Shown here: positions 50,200 through 60,546 of the stretch, in pieces
How the letters are laid out: the number at the start of each line of letters is the position of its first letter
How positions within the stretch are numbered: position 1 is the stretch's first letter
NCBI GenBank assembly: GCA_963855995.1
Contig: OY979717.1
Coordinates: 64,642,243 to 64,706,242 of the forward strand
Origin: Muricea muricata
Taxonomy: Eukaryota > Cnidaria > Anthozoa > Malacalcyonacea > Plexauridae
Reading direction: 5' to 3'
Length of the DNA: 64,000 bases
Made by a program: the position numbers and the translations under genes
The notes under the pieces: model-generated
What the model was told of the DNA's origin: nothing
Databases searched by the model: none
What the model saw: only the letters and a program-made list of their open reading frames with translations

Positions 50200-52591
50200 T
50201 AGTCCGGGAGGCAGAGGGAATTTTACTTACTTTCTCGAGGGACTAATTCTATTGTTGATAATATTGTAGTTTAGATGTCCCTTAATATGAATTCGAATGT
50301 TGTTTCGGCAGATTTTTCTTGAGTAATGTGTTAAACATGGTTTTCTGCTTGACTTCAAAACATTCGAAAAGGCGCCATTTTGTTTCTAATTTTAGTACAA
50401 GAAACGAGCCCACGACATTTTCGATCAGCGGGCCATGGGATAACTTCATGTATGCACATTAATACGCAAAATATTCATGCTTTCGCATGGGTAGTCTTAG
50501 CGTTAATGCTCAAAACATTTGATATAATTTATGGTTATTCTGATTCGTGAAATATATATAATTCATTTCTCTTTTTGTTGTTTTAAAAAATTAAAATTTT
50601 TTTGAATGACTCAAACAACTGTGAGGCGCAAATATCCAGGCAAATGAATCATTCTTACACAGTCATGCCTATGCTCATGCGTGACCGGTCTAAGGGTGCC
50701 CACCAGCTGCTGCAATTAAAATATGGTATGCTCAATATATTATCATCACCTAAAATGATGTATTCTTTTTGATAACCTCCCCCCCTTGTTACAGATTTAT
50801 TTTGGTTTTATATTGGAAGCAAGAAATCAAGTAGCGGTGGAGGTCATCTGCTGTTTGTTTAATTTTAATGAACGTTCTTCAGTTTCTTTAAGTATTCTTG
50901 TTTTAACTTACTTCAGTACAAAGTATAAATGATTTTCCATTACCACCTTTTTTCCCCTTGCATGAAAATTAGTGAACCGTTTTTGAATCGGCCCTCCCCC
51001 AATAATTAAAGAAGATAATAACATGAAGAGTTCCTTCCTTGTCCGCCGTGGTCATATCCAAACAACATTATTCAATTAACATTACTTCCCTTATTTTAAC
51101 CGTGGTGCTGTCGAAAGAAAAATTACCAAACGAACAGGTTCCCTGAGTGGTCTGGTGCGTAGCAATCGAACTGTTGGTAGTTATATTATGGGCTGTCCAT
51201 TAAGGGAAATAACACCACCGTAAACCAAGCAGCATGTACATTTTACCAGCGTTCATTGCGGACATTGAGCAAAAACGACTGAAAAAAATGCCAAGGAAAA
51301 TATCCCAGGATATAAAACTTTAACAACACAAAGAAAATAACCTACTTGTAATAGTTCAAACACAAGTAGAAGAACTTCCTCCGAGACAGCTTGAAATACG
51401 AGGTGAAGCCAAGTATTTTTCAATTAAGTTGGCGGATGTACATTTTCAGAATGCATTGTGGTCGGAAATCATTTCATATAGGCGTACGAGCCAGGGGGGC
51501 TGGGAGGGCTGCAGCTCCCCCCCCCCAAAGAAAAATTGGAAACTGCCAGTTTTTCGGGGAATTTATTTCCAAATTTCGGAGAATTTGGACGCTGAGACAC
51601 TGGCCATGGAGGAATTCGGGAAAGAAATGATAGCCCCCCCCCCCCCAGTTGACAGAGATCCCGTACGCCTATGTCCTTTCACAAAGCACATTGAACGTCT
51701 GTTGAAGGACAAGCACAAGAGGTTCTTTAAGCATCACCACGGCAGAAAAAAAGAAGAATAATCATCTTCAGACATCACCACAGATGAAAGAAAGACGCTG
51801 ATATAATTTTCTTCTCTATACATCATCAGGCAGGAACTTGAAAGGTGAACTTTAGACATCGCCACATTAGGAAATGTAAGGAACTTTTCATTTAGGTTAC
51901 GGTAGCAGAAGGGAGGAACTGATCAGTTAAGTTAGCATATAATTTTCTAGTTGATACATCACCACGGCAGAAAGGGGGAGGGACTGTTCATAGACTTTCA
52001 CAGTGGGTGAGGATAAAAAAATTGAGGATAAAAAAATTGAGGATACCATATTTTAATTGCACCAACCGGTGCCCCCCCCCCCCACCTCGCCTTATGACCG
52101 GTCACATATGAGCATAGGTATGGCTGCGTGACAATGGTTCGTCTGGCTATTTGCGCTTCACAGTTGTTTGAGTCATTCAAAAAATTTTTAATTTTTTAAA
52201 ACAACAAAAAGATAAATAATTATATGTATTTCATGAATCAGAATAACTATGAATTGTATCAAATGTTTTGAGCATTAACGCTAAGACTACCCATGCGAAA
52301 GCATGAATATTTTGCGTATTAATGTGCATACATGAAGTTATGCTGTGGCCCGCTGATCGAAAATGTCGTGGGCTCGTTTCTTGTACTAAAATTAGAAACA
52401 AAATGGCGCCTTTTCGAATGTTTTGAAGTCAAGCAGAAAACCATGTTTAACACATTACTCAAGAAAAATCTGCCGAAACAACATTCGAATTCATATTAAG
52501 GGACATTTAAACTACAATATTATCAACAATAGAATTAGTCCCTCGAGAAAGTAAGTGTGCATACATTTTTGACCCTCTGCCTCCCTGACTA
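50200..52591. mobile_element. PIF/Harbinger-like foldback element, 2.4 kb, TSD TTA
   Basis: Ends TAGTCCGGGAGGCAGAGGG and CCCTCTGCCTCCCTGACTA, extending into long inverted arms of about 500 bp each (50200-50696 and 52090-52591). TTA lies at both borders (50197-50199 and 52592-52594), and the other arm of palindrome A shows the empty site CCAACCTTAGGAAAA once. A 3-bp TTA duplication fits PIF/Harbinger. The roughly 1.4-kb core has no transposase; it contains another MITE at 51477-51673 and a tandem GAGGATAAAAAAATT repeat near 52010. Confidence 0.8.
51477..51673. mobile_element. MITE, termini TATAGGCGTACG / CGTACGCCTATG
   Basis: Left TATAGGCGTACGAGCC, right CCCGTACGCCTATG, with C-runs near both ends. 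A related right end is at about 15571-15584. Confidence 0.6.
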
Positions 52592-53154
52592 TTAGGAAAA
52601 TATATATACATGATGTAAATGTTGATGCATCACAAGCTGACCGCGCATTGAACTGGACCGCGCGCATCACAAAAATATACCATCAATTAGTGGGCTACCT
52701 ATGATCCTATCAACGTCACATTCGCTCGCAAGGTGAGAAGAAAAAAGCACATCTGTAAAAAAAAGTACCATATCCTGCCATGCTTGGCAAGGCAATAGTG
52801 GCAATAGCCCCCTTAATAGCATGCTTTACAATTGTACATTGTCCCAAAAGAAGGCTACTCTTTGAAGCCAAGCGATAGTGCCGCGCGTTCGAATTTGAAC
52901 TTCAACTCCCATGTGAGCACATTCTGAGTTATTTTTTGGCGGAATGAATCACAGGCGGTCCAAACGCGCGCTAGACTGTAACAATTATTGTATATTTGAT
53001 ATATAGAAAAATATATCACTAAAATATATTTTAAAATGAAATTTACTTGCCTATTTGATTGTGTGTACTGCTTTTGTTGTTATTTTGCTGTTATAATATT
53101 TTTTTAACGCTTTACAGTCGATGGTTGCGACGAGTCACTTGTGTACATATAATA

Positions 53155-54117
53155 GGGAGCTTTAAGCCCGTTTTCCACTAGGCGAATTTTTTCGCGCGAC
53201 GCGAAGCGAAAACAAGAATTCGGCAACGTGATTGGTTAACATTGGTTGGCGAAAAAATTCGCCGCGAACAAGTAGGAACCGTTCCTACTTATTTTTCTGT
53301 TCGCGCGAACAAATTCGCCAAGTGGAAAACGGGCTTTAGATTTGACTACGGCTACGGCAACGACTACGAGATTCGTCATTTTTGCGCCAAGCGCACGCCA
53401 TATGCTGACGCCATCTCGTACTAACGAGAAAAAGTCGTAGCCGTCGCTCATCTGAGTACGACATTTTGCCGAAATCTCGTAGTCCTCACTACGACTTTTT
53501 AAATACTATTGAAAGTTAGTTTACGTTTGCTTTTCTTCGAAAATTATCGGTAGAAATATTTGACATATTCTTAGCGTTTATGCGAAGTCTTTTTTCAAGC
53601 AGTAGCGTAATTATAACGGGAAATTTTGAGGTGCACTTTGTTGCTTAACTAGCTATCAAGGATATATGAACAAACCATAAACAAACATAAGCGAACTACA
53701 CCGCGAAATTCTAGCTAGCAATTTTTGTACTTATGTGTCATATATATATCTGTGATTTTTTATGTTCTTAACAAAATATTCTTGAATATATAGTCCTAGT
53801 AGTCCTAAAACTTTGAAATATAATTGTAGTTGCAACCTCGTTATTAATATTATCTGGTTTGTTTTTTTTATTCAACACTTACTTGTTTGTTTTTTTGTTC
53901 TACACTTACTTGCACTTAGTTCGTGCACTGTTCTTTGCATAAAGAGCTAGAGAGAGCCTTATGGACTAAATAAAAATTAATTTACGGAAACTTCATTTCT
54001 CGTTGCCTGTTTTTCTTCTAAATATAGTTCGAACAGAAACGAGAACGACTACGACTTCTGCGCACGCCATCAAATCTCGTAGTCGTAGCCGTAGCCGTAA
54101 TCAAATCTAAAGCTCCC
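53155..54117. mobile_element. 963-bp MITE, TIR GGGAGCTTTA..., TSD TAATA
   Basis: The ends GGGAGCTTTA and TAAAGCTCCC continue into GATTTGACTACGGCTACGGC and its mirror once a nested insertion is removed. TAATA flanks both sides (53150-53154 and 54118-54122). The matching place in the right arm (near 58708) has the single-copy empty site. No transposase. Confidence 0.85.
53165..53335. mobile_element. Nested 171-bp MITE, PIF/Harbinger-like, TSD TTA
   Basis: Ends AGCCCGTTTTCCACT and AGTGGAAAACGGGCT, then GGCGAATTT and its mirror. TTA is duplicated (53162-53164 and 53336-53338). It sits exactly inside the terminal repeat of the 53155-54117 element: the other end of that element reads GGGAGCTTTAGATTTGA without interruption. 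Confidence 0.85.
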
Positions 54118-54170
54118 TAATAAGTAAAAGGCTGCAGACTCCCGCTCGTCGATCCGTCGACGCGAGCACT

Positions 54171-54386
54171 TTGAGTCAAAAATTCGCCCACTTAAATAAC
54201 TCCATTCTCAAAAAAAAGTCGTCAGCATGTAGATCAGATGCCGTTCTTCGAGAATACTACGATACTTTGCCGAGATCCACACGATTTCGACAATTATTCA
54301 ACGATGAAAATCAAAATCGCTTTTATGTCGAACTTGGAAAGACCGATCACTGCTACGGCGGCGGCTTGGCAGCCAGGCCTTCTTGA
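54171..54386 (+). other. Unknown coding-like block in palindrome B, left arm
   Basis: An open frame of 71 codons reads FAHLNNSILKKKSSACRSD, then LREYYDTLPRSTRF and FNDENQNRFYVELGKTD. The composition is that of a real soluble protein rather than chance. An identical stretch is at 58443-58736 on the minus strand. I do not recognise the family. It could be part of the protein of the element that made the palindrome. Confidence 0.4.
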
Positions 54387-56582
54387 CCGTTGGGATTTAC
54401 AGGGGGGGGAGAGACGGCGCCAGCGCGCAGCATGCAAATACCAAGCAAATATTTCCGGTAACAGACAGCCAATCGCTACGGAGCTAGAGACTGTTTACAT
54501 TTACTTACTTCATAATAACACAGAGTAGTAATAAATAATAAGCCCATATTTCACTTCGAGCTTGTCGACTTACTTGTGCTCAACCTCGTACCCAGGGCTT
54601 CTTGGCGACTGCGTGGCCATAAGCCCTGGAGAAAACCGGTAGTTATAGTGATCTGATTGGTCGCCTGAACACATTGGAATGTAGTTATGTGTCATGCGAG
54701 TTAATATTAATTTGTACAAAAATGGCGGCTGCGGGGAGTGGATTTAGACCTTATAGAAGTTAGAAAACGCTGATAAATTTGCCATTTGATGTCAAACAAT
54801 GTAAATTTTGCTCTGGATATTGCTAAAAAGATAAGGATGTTTGTTATATGGTGACGGTACTCTAAATAAACGACGATTCCTGGTCGATTCGTTTAGGAAT
54901 GGCGTCGGGATTATGTTTTGGCATCTTGCTGAGTGGCTGACACTGACAGAAGCGAAACATTTAACAGTTCTTAAATTTTGATATCTAGGACTTCAATGAT
55001 AAAACTTCAAACGTGTGACTGGTAATAGATTAGAGTACTCGAGCAACTGAGAGAACTATTCGCGTTAGTGATGGATTTCATCTGTAAATATAAAGCAAAT
55101 ACTAAATATAGGTGTAAATATTCCTTATTGGTACGGCAATCGTATCTATATCTAAAAACTTAGGGTTTGGGTTAATATTGAATGTTCATGTGAGCAAATG
55201 GATTGTCAACTTTACATCAACTGTCCAATTGACAAATCATAACTTTCAATGGAATAATCATTATTAATTCAATATAAATCAATTTCAAATTAATTTTAAT
55301 GTCTTGTCAGGCCCTAAGATTTAGTATTGAGAGTGTATTAATTAAATCTAGGCACTGTAATTACCAAGTTGGCCATTATTTAGGTATTTTCCTACTATGT
55401 TTTGAGAAGCCTTTGGATAAGTCTAGATAACTGTTCGACAAAGGCCTTGGTTATTTAAACTCTTCTATCATATAAAACATTGAAGTTTAATTTTTATATT
55501 GCATGAAATTTAAGGACTAATGAACTTAAAGCACTACAGTTTTCAGACAAGAATTAAGTGTTAATTACAAAATTGCTCTCCTACATCTGTATTGCTTTAA
55601 GTGTTGCAGATAACTGTCCTACAATTATTGTTCTATAATATATTGCAAGTAACTGTAATATATGTTCTACAATATATTGCAAGTAACTGAACTACAATTA
55701 TTATAAAGTTGTTTATATTTCAACTCAAGTTTTGAATTAAAAACTTAAGTTTGATAAGTATGTAGCAAATTTCTCACCCATAGACTGTGCATTAATGTAT
55801 AGGAATTGCCTTGTACTAGACTGTTGATTGATCACAACAGATGGATGATCATTACCAATAAAATTATGTATATTGTATGATCCTTTCAAATGTTTGTTGT
55901 CTCTGTTCAATTGCCCATATGAGGACAGCCATATGCAAATCAGTTGTGGATGCTCTGTCCTAAAGCTACAGGGGAGGGAAGTTTAAGAAAAGTGTTTCCT
56001 ATCACTATCCTAAATCAATTTAGAAAACATACTGTAATGATTCAAACTATTCAGTTAATGTTTATATGAGGGTAGTGAATACCAATGTGGAGATCAGTTG
56101 CATAGCTAGCCTGAAATCTTTGTCATGTTATGTAAATTTTAAATCATAATCATTACTCGTTTCTTTAGAAATTGATTGATTTTACAGTCTATAAACACGA
56201 AAACATTTGAATAACTAGATTGTCACTTTGTCAGGTTGGCTTTGCTACTGTTATTGCCAAAGGCAACCTCTGCATTAGAAAATAATTACTATAATTCCAA
56301 CAGTCCCCATTCTATATGTGATACGATACTTTCGTGCATCTACCTAGTATACTATCCAAAGGTGACATAATGCATCTAATGTACATTGTCTAAAAGGTGA
56401 CATAAGTGTTTTCACACTTGTGGAAAATATTTATTAGGAAATATTTAGTAGGGTGTCATGTTGCTTCGCATTTTCCATTGGTGTATTATATTTCTGATTG
56501 CACACAGCTACCAACAGGAGCTGCATGCGGGCCCGCCGACTGCGGGCATTTCATGAATACTTAATACTTTGAATATGTCTTT

Positions 56583-56771
56583 TTACTTTCTGTTGTAAGT
56601 CAATGATTTTCCATAGCCCGTAGGTAAAACGCAGATTGTATCTTTGTTGTCGTTTACAATGGACAATAAAGCCTGATATTGCTTTTCATTAATTTCTATT
56701 TCAGCTTTATTCAGTTTTTGTAGTGATTTATAAAGCGCGTATTTAAATAGTTCACCTTCTGTTGAAGCCAT
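56583..56771 (-). pseudogene. RecQ-like helicase, amino-terminal fragment with Walker A (second)
   Basis: From the ATG at 56771 the frame has INEKQYQALLSIV and then DTICVLPTGYGKSLTY, a standard RecQ-type Walker A. It ends four codons later in the untranslatable AT-rich DNA of the element. The rest of the helicase is absent. It differs in sequence from the fragment at 11142, so this is an independent copy of the same kind of protein. Confidence 0.75.
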
Positions 56772-56995
56772 GTTTGGAACAACACTGTCAAAGTTGGAAC
56801 ACGATACATTAGGGGGTTTTCATTTATTAATATAGCGTGCTTTGTCTTGTAACATGATACCATTCTTGACATTAGGCATTTCCTCTTTGTGCATACACCT
56901 TGATTTGATACCATGCAAAGCAACAAACGTAAAAGCATAGTGAAATTTAGTAAACTTTTATAATAAATACAAGAAAATTATAGAAAATCACAGCT

Positions 56996-57944
56996 CTGTG
57001 ATCACCAGTGAACTCTAATACAACTGGAACGATAACTCCTATGTTTTCGTCCTATGATTGGATGAAGCCAAATTTGAAGCAAAAGGCGGGAACCGCGCTG
57101 GGAAAATGGCTTGTTCGAAAGGACTGGGGAAAGTTACGAGGAGTGAAAAGTTTGTTTTTGAGCGAAAATATGCTTGAAAAATGAGAATTTTCATCACAAG
57201 ACTTCAATTTTAAAGATTCGACCCTGGTTTTCTGGATAGTCCTGACTGTTCTACACTTTGTTACGGCAAAAATTGAGGGCTATCACTTTTTTACTCTGGA
57301 AAATGACGAAAGTTTCAACGTGCCGAAGCAAACTACGAGGCAAACTACGCTCTTCAATTGGAAAATATATTGCTTTAAAACATTTCAACACTTCCAAAAC
57401 GTCTCTTGTGCTAAAGTCCAGGTATCGTTGTCTATTTTGAGCTTTTAGTCTTTGCTGTAGCCCTTCTAATACGTGAGTAAATTGAGGTTTTCGAAGTGGT
57501 GTATTTGTATGGTTAATTCAAAAATATGTATAAAACTTACATTTTTCGTCAGATAGCATTAGTTTTAAAGCTTTAAACTTCGGTTACGGATAGTTCTTGG
57601 CAGCCTCTTCCATCTAACTGTTAAAACTCGAGAGGTAACATTTTTTTAAAAAAGATATTTCGTGACAAAGTTTTCGCCGGAACTGTTTTTCATTTTTAGC
57701 AGCCAAAAAATATTTTAAAACCTTACTGGACGTCCTAGAAAGTTGAGGTACATGAAATTTCAATCTATCTAGAAAATATTTAGCACCTAACTGGCTCTAA
57801 AACACGAAGTTAAAGGGTCGAAAAGAGCTTTTGAAAATAGGTCATATTTTCGCGGCGTGACGTACATGGCGGCCTTCAATTTGGCTTCAAAGATGGCGGC
57901 CAAGTTATCGTTCCAGTTGTATTAGAGTTCACTGGTGATCACAG
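56996..57944. mobile_element. 949-bp element with 42-bp exact TIRs
   Basis: Positions 56996-57037 and the mirror ending at 57944 are identical inverted (CTGTGATCACCAGTGAACTC onward to GGAACGATAACT). No clear target duplication. No known coding domain. Related terminal sequence occurs near 26555-26590. Confidence 0.75.
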
Positions 57945-58146
57945 ACCGAGTCGTTATGTCCTGGGCACGACTGCAAGATTTTTGAAGTGAAGGCTGATTG
58001 GCTGATGAAAACTACAAGATTTTTGAAGTTCCGGTTTCGGTTTTCTCCAGGGCTTATGGCCACGCAGTCGCCAAGAAGCCCTGGGTACGAGGTTGACTTG
58101 TGCTTTGACGTTAACTGTCTGTACTTTTCTCAGTCTTTCTGGAAGT

Positions 58147-58304
58147 ATGTTTCAACTTAATTGTGATCAGAGAAATATTCTTAAGTTCGTGCTCGCTGGG
58201 CACAACGCTTTGATAACTGGTCAGGCTGGTGTTGGCAAGAGCGTGGTGGTTAGAGAATGTATTAAAAATCTGAATCAAATGCGAAAAAATGTTGCGGTTG
58301 TTTG
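58147..58304 (+). pseudogene. PIF1-like helicase, amino-terminal fragment with Walker A
   Basis: From the ATG at 58147: FQLNCDQRNILKFVLAGHN, LITGQAGVGKSVVVRE (Walker A, GxxGxGKS), then MRKNVAVVC. PIF1 helicases have this order at the start of their ATPase domain. The match ends at VAVVC, within a few bases of where palindrome B's right arm begins (58305). A splice donor-like GTAAGTAAATG follows in the arm at 58321. Motifs II-VI are absent. Confidence 0.8.
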
Positions 58305-58442
58305 TCTGTGTTATTATGAAGTAAGTAAATGTAAACAGTCTCCAGCTCCGTAGCGATTGGCTGTCTGTTACCGGAAATATTTGCTTGGTATTTGCATGCT
58401 GCGCGCTGGCGCCGTCTCTCCCCCCCCTGTAAATCCCAACGG

Positions 58443-58736
58443 TCAAGAAGGCCTGGCTGCCAAGCCGCCGCCGTAGCAGTGATCGGTCTTTCCAAGTTCG
58501 ACATAAAAGCGATTTTGATTTTCATCGTTGAATAATTGTCGAAATCGTGTGGATCTCGGCAAAGTATCGTAGTATTCTCGAAGAACGGCATCTGATCTAC
58601 ATGCTGACGACTTTTTTTTGAGAATGGAGTTATTTAAGTGGGCGAATTTTTGACTCAAAGTGCTCGCGTCGACGGATCGACGGGCGGGAGTCTGCAGCCT
58701 TTTACTTATTATATGTACACAAGTGACTCGTCGCAA
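58443..58736 (-). other. Unknown coding-like block in palindrome B, right arm
   Basis: Inverted, essentially identical copy of 54171-54386. The open frame is longer here (97 codons) because the arm is not interrupted. Confidence 0.4.
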
Positions 58737-59305
58737 CCATCGACTGTAAAGCGTTTAAAAAATATTATAACAGCAAAATAACAACAAAAGCAGTACACAC
58801 AATCAAATAGGCAAGTAAATTTCATTTTAAAATATATTTTAGTGATATATTTTTCTATATATCAAATATACAATAATTGTTACAGTCTAGCGCGCGTTTG
58901 GGCCGCCTGTGAATGAATTGACTTAGCATGCATGAAATTCACTGGCGCCTGACTTCAAAGTGTATTCTTTTCATTATTGTCATTAATTTATAGCGAAAAC
59001 TTGCAACTTCAGTGCAGGGGCGGGCTGGCAATTTATGGCCTCGGTCAGGAATAAAATCCGGGTACAAGTGTTCAAACGTATATTTTCGAAATCATTATTC
59101 ATGCATAAATTTTGTTATAGTAAACGACATTAACGACAAATTGTAATGCAAATTGTGTAATAATCTAATTGTTGAATAGGGCTTATGAAAAAGTACAGAC
59201 TGTGAGCCGGATTCAGGTTATTAATCTCAGTCTTCTCGGATACTGCAGAGAACAACGAAAACTGAATACTTGTCTCGATTCCACGTCGTTTTTCATGTCG
59301 TTTTC

Positions 59306-60546
59306 CCACAGGTCACCCGGAATGCGTACAGTTCTAATATAGCGTTCAGTGGGACAGCATCTGTTACATAATGTATATATTAACACAAAGGTTGGCAAGT
59401 AAATACAAATTTGAACACTCGTACAAAATTTAAACCACAAAAAAATCTGCAAAAAGGCTTCGATATTCATTTAAAAACATACACATATTGAGAACACATA
59501 CCTGAAAAGCATGTACGTTGTATTTTTGTGTCATTTCAACATTATTTACCCGACGAAATTCGCGAAAAGTCATCAAATTTTTAGTTGATTTTCGCTAAAA
59601 CTATGCGCGATGCCGGCTGCCTGCCTTACGTCACAGGAAAAAGCCCCCTGATTGGCCAGCTGAAAACTCAATTTTTTCACCGCGAAAGCAAAACCGGGGA
59701 GCACGTAATATACAATGAATTTACAATGCTTCTTCGTTTGCACCTCTTCACATCTTTTGCACTTCAGTTTAAAATTTTTCGCAGTTGTTAGCAGTTGTTA
59801 CTGAGTTGCTGTTTTTAAAAAAGCTTTCACTTCAAATTTCCCTCCGCAGCGTTGGCGTAGCTCTTTGAAAATTTTAACATTTCTCCCCCCGGTTTTGCTT
59901 TCGCGGTAAAAAAATTGAGTTTTCAGCTGGCCAATCAGGGGGCTTTTTCCTGTGACGTAAGGCAGGCAGCCGGCATCGCGCATAGTTTTAGCGAAAATCA
60001 ACTAAAAATTTGATGACTTTTCGCGAATTTCGTCGGGTAAATAATGTTGAAATGACACAAAAATACAACGTACATGCTTTTCAGGTATGTGTTCTCAATA
60101 TGTGTATGTTTTTAAATGAATATCGAAGCCTTTTTGCAGATTTTTTTGTGGTTTAAATTTTGTACGAGTGTTCAAATTTGTATTTACTTGCCAACCTTTG
60201 TGTTAATATCATTGACATAAATGCATCTGGACTGCCTGCTCGCAATATTTTCGCTTGAATTTTCCGTTATCAGTTGAAAATCACGAAGGCTGACGAGTGC
60301 TGACGAAAAATGACGAATATGAGAGTGATTGAACATCGCTGGCTCTTAAATAATACAAAAAATACTGGTCAGCAGTCAACTTCATGAGCAAACACTCTCA
60401 TATTTCGGCCATCTTTGATAACGCTTTTCAAAGCCGAGCTGGCAGTCCAGATATATGTATGTCAATGGTTAATATATACATTATGTAACAGATGCTGTCC
60501 CACTGAACGCTATATTAGAACTGTACGCATTCCAGGTGACCTGTGG
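59306..60546. repeat. Palindrome C (arms 59306-59700 and 59887-60546)
   Basis: The arms are nearly identical inverted copies around a 186-bp loop; the right arm is interrupted by the 258-bp element at 60210-60467. Part of each arm, around GTATTTACTTGCCAACCTT, ATATATACATTATGTAA and AGCGAAAAT, aligns with palindrome A, so A and C are relatives. Confidence 0.85.
60210..60467. mobile_element. 258-bp MITE, TIR CATTGACATA, 8-bp TSD (hAT-like)
   Basis: The ends CATTGACATA and TATGTCAATG extend inward to ATCTGGACTGCC and its mirror. GTTAATAT is duplicated at 60202-60209 and 60468-60475; the other arm of palindrome C has a single copy. An 8-bp duplication fits the hAT group, though the terminal bases are not the usual CAG. 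Confidence 0.8.

Larger units (their letters stand above)
46762..52705. repeat. Palindrome A (arms 46762-47152 and 49969-52705)
   Basis: The left arm reappears inverted as 49969-50199 plus 52592-52705. The right arm is split by the 2.4-kb element at 50200-52591, and the left arm has a 51-bp segment the right arm lacks. Arm sequence is nearly identical elsewhere. Both arms carry an open frame beginning MLFPPKKVTGSLVK (47078 down; 50043 up) with no known family. The spacer (47153-49968) has no recognised gene. Part of the arm (GTATTTACTTGCCAACCTT and what surrounds it) is homologous to palindrome C. Confidence 0.8.
54581..58095. mobile_element. 3.5-kb element with 58-bp TIRs and 9-bp TSD (Mutator-like)
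   Basis: Positions 54581-54638 and 58038-58095 are exact inverted copies starting CAACCTCGTACCCAGGG. ACTTGTGCT flanks both ends (54572-54580 and 58096-58104). A 9-bp duplication with long repeats suggests the Mutator group, but this is inference because no transposase is visible inside. It inserted in the loop of palindrome B and carries a RecQ-like fragment (56583-56771) and another element (56996-57944). The rest, 54639-56560, has no recognised feature. Confidence 0.75.
52948..58912. repeat. Palindrome B (arms 52948-54524 and 58305-58912)
   Basis: The left arm matches the right arm inverted almost base for base, except for the 963-bp insertion at 53155-54117. The outer ends read ACAGGCGG(T/C)CCAAACGCGCG. 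The loop (54525-58304) holds a PIF1-like fragment next to the right arm and is split by the 3.5-kb element at 54581-58095. Confidence 0.85.
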
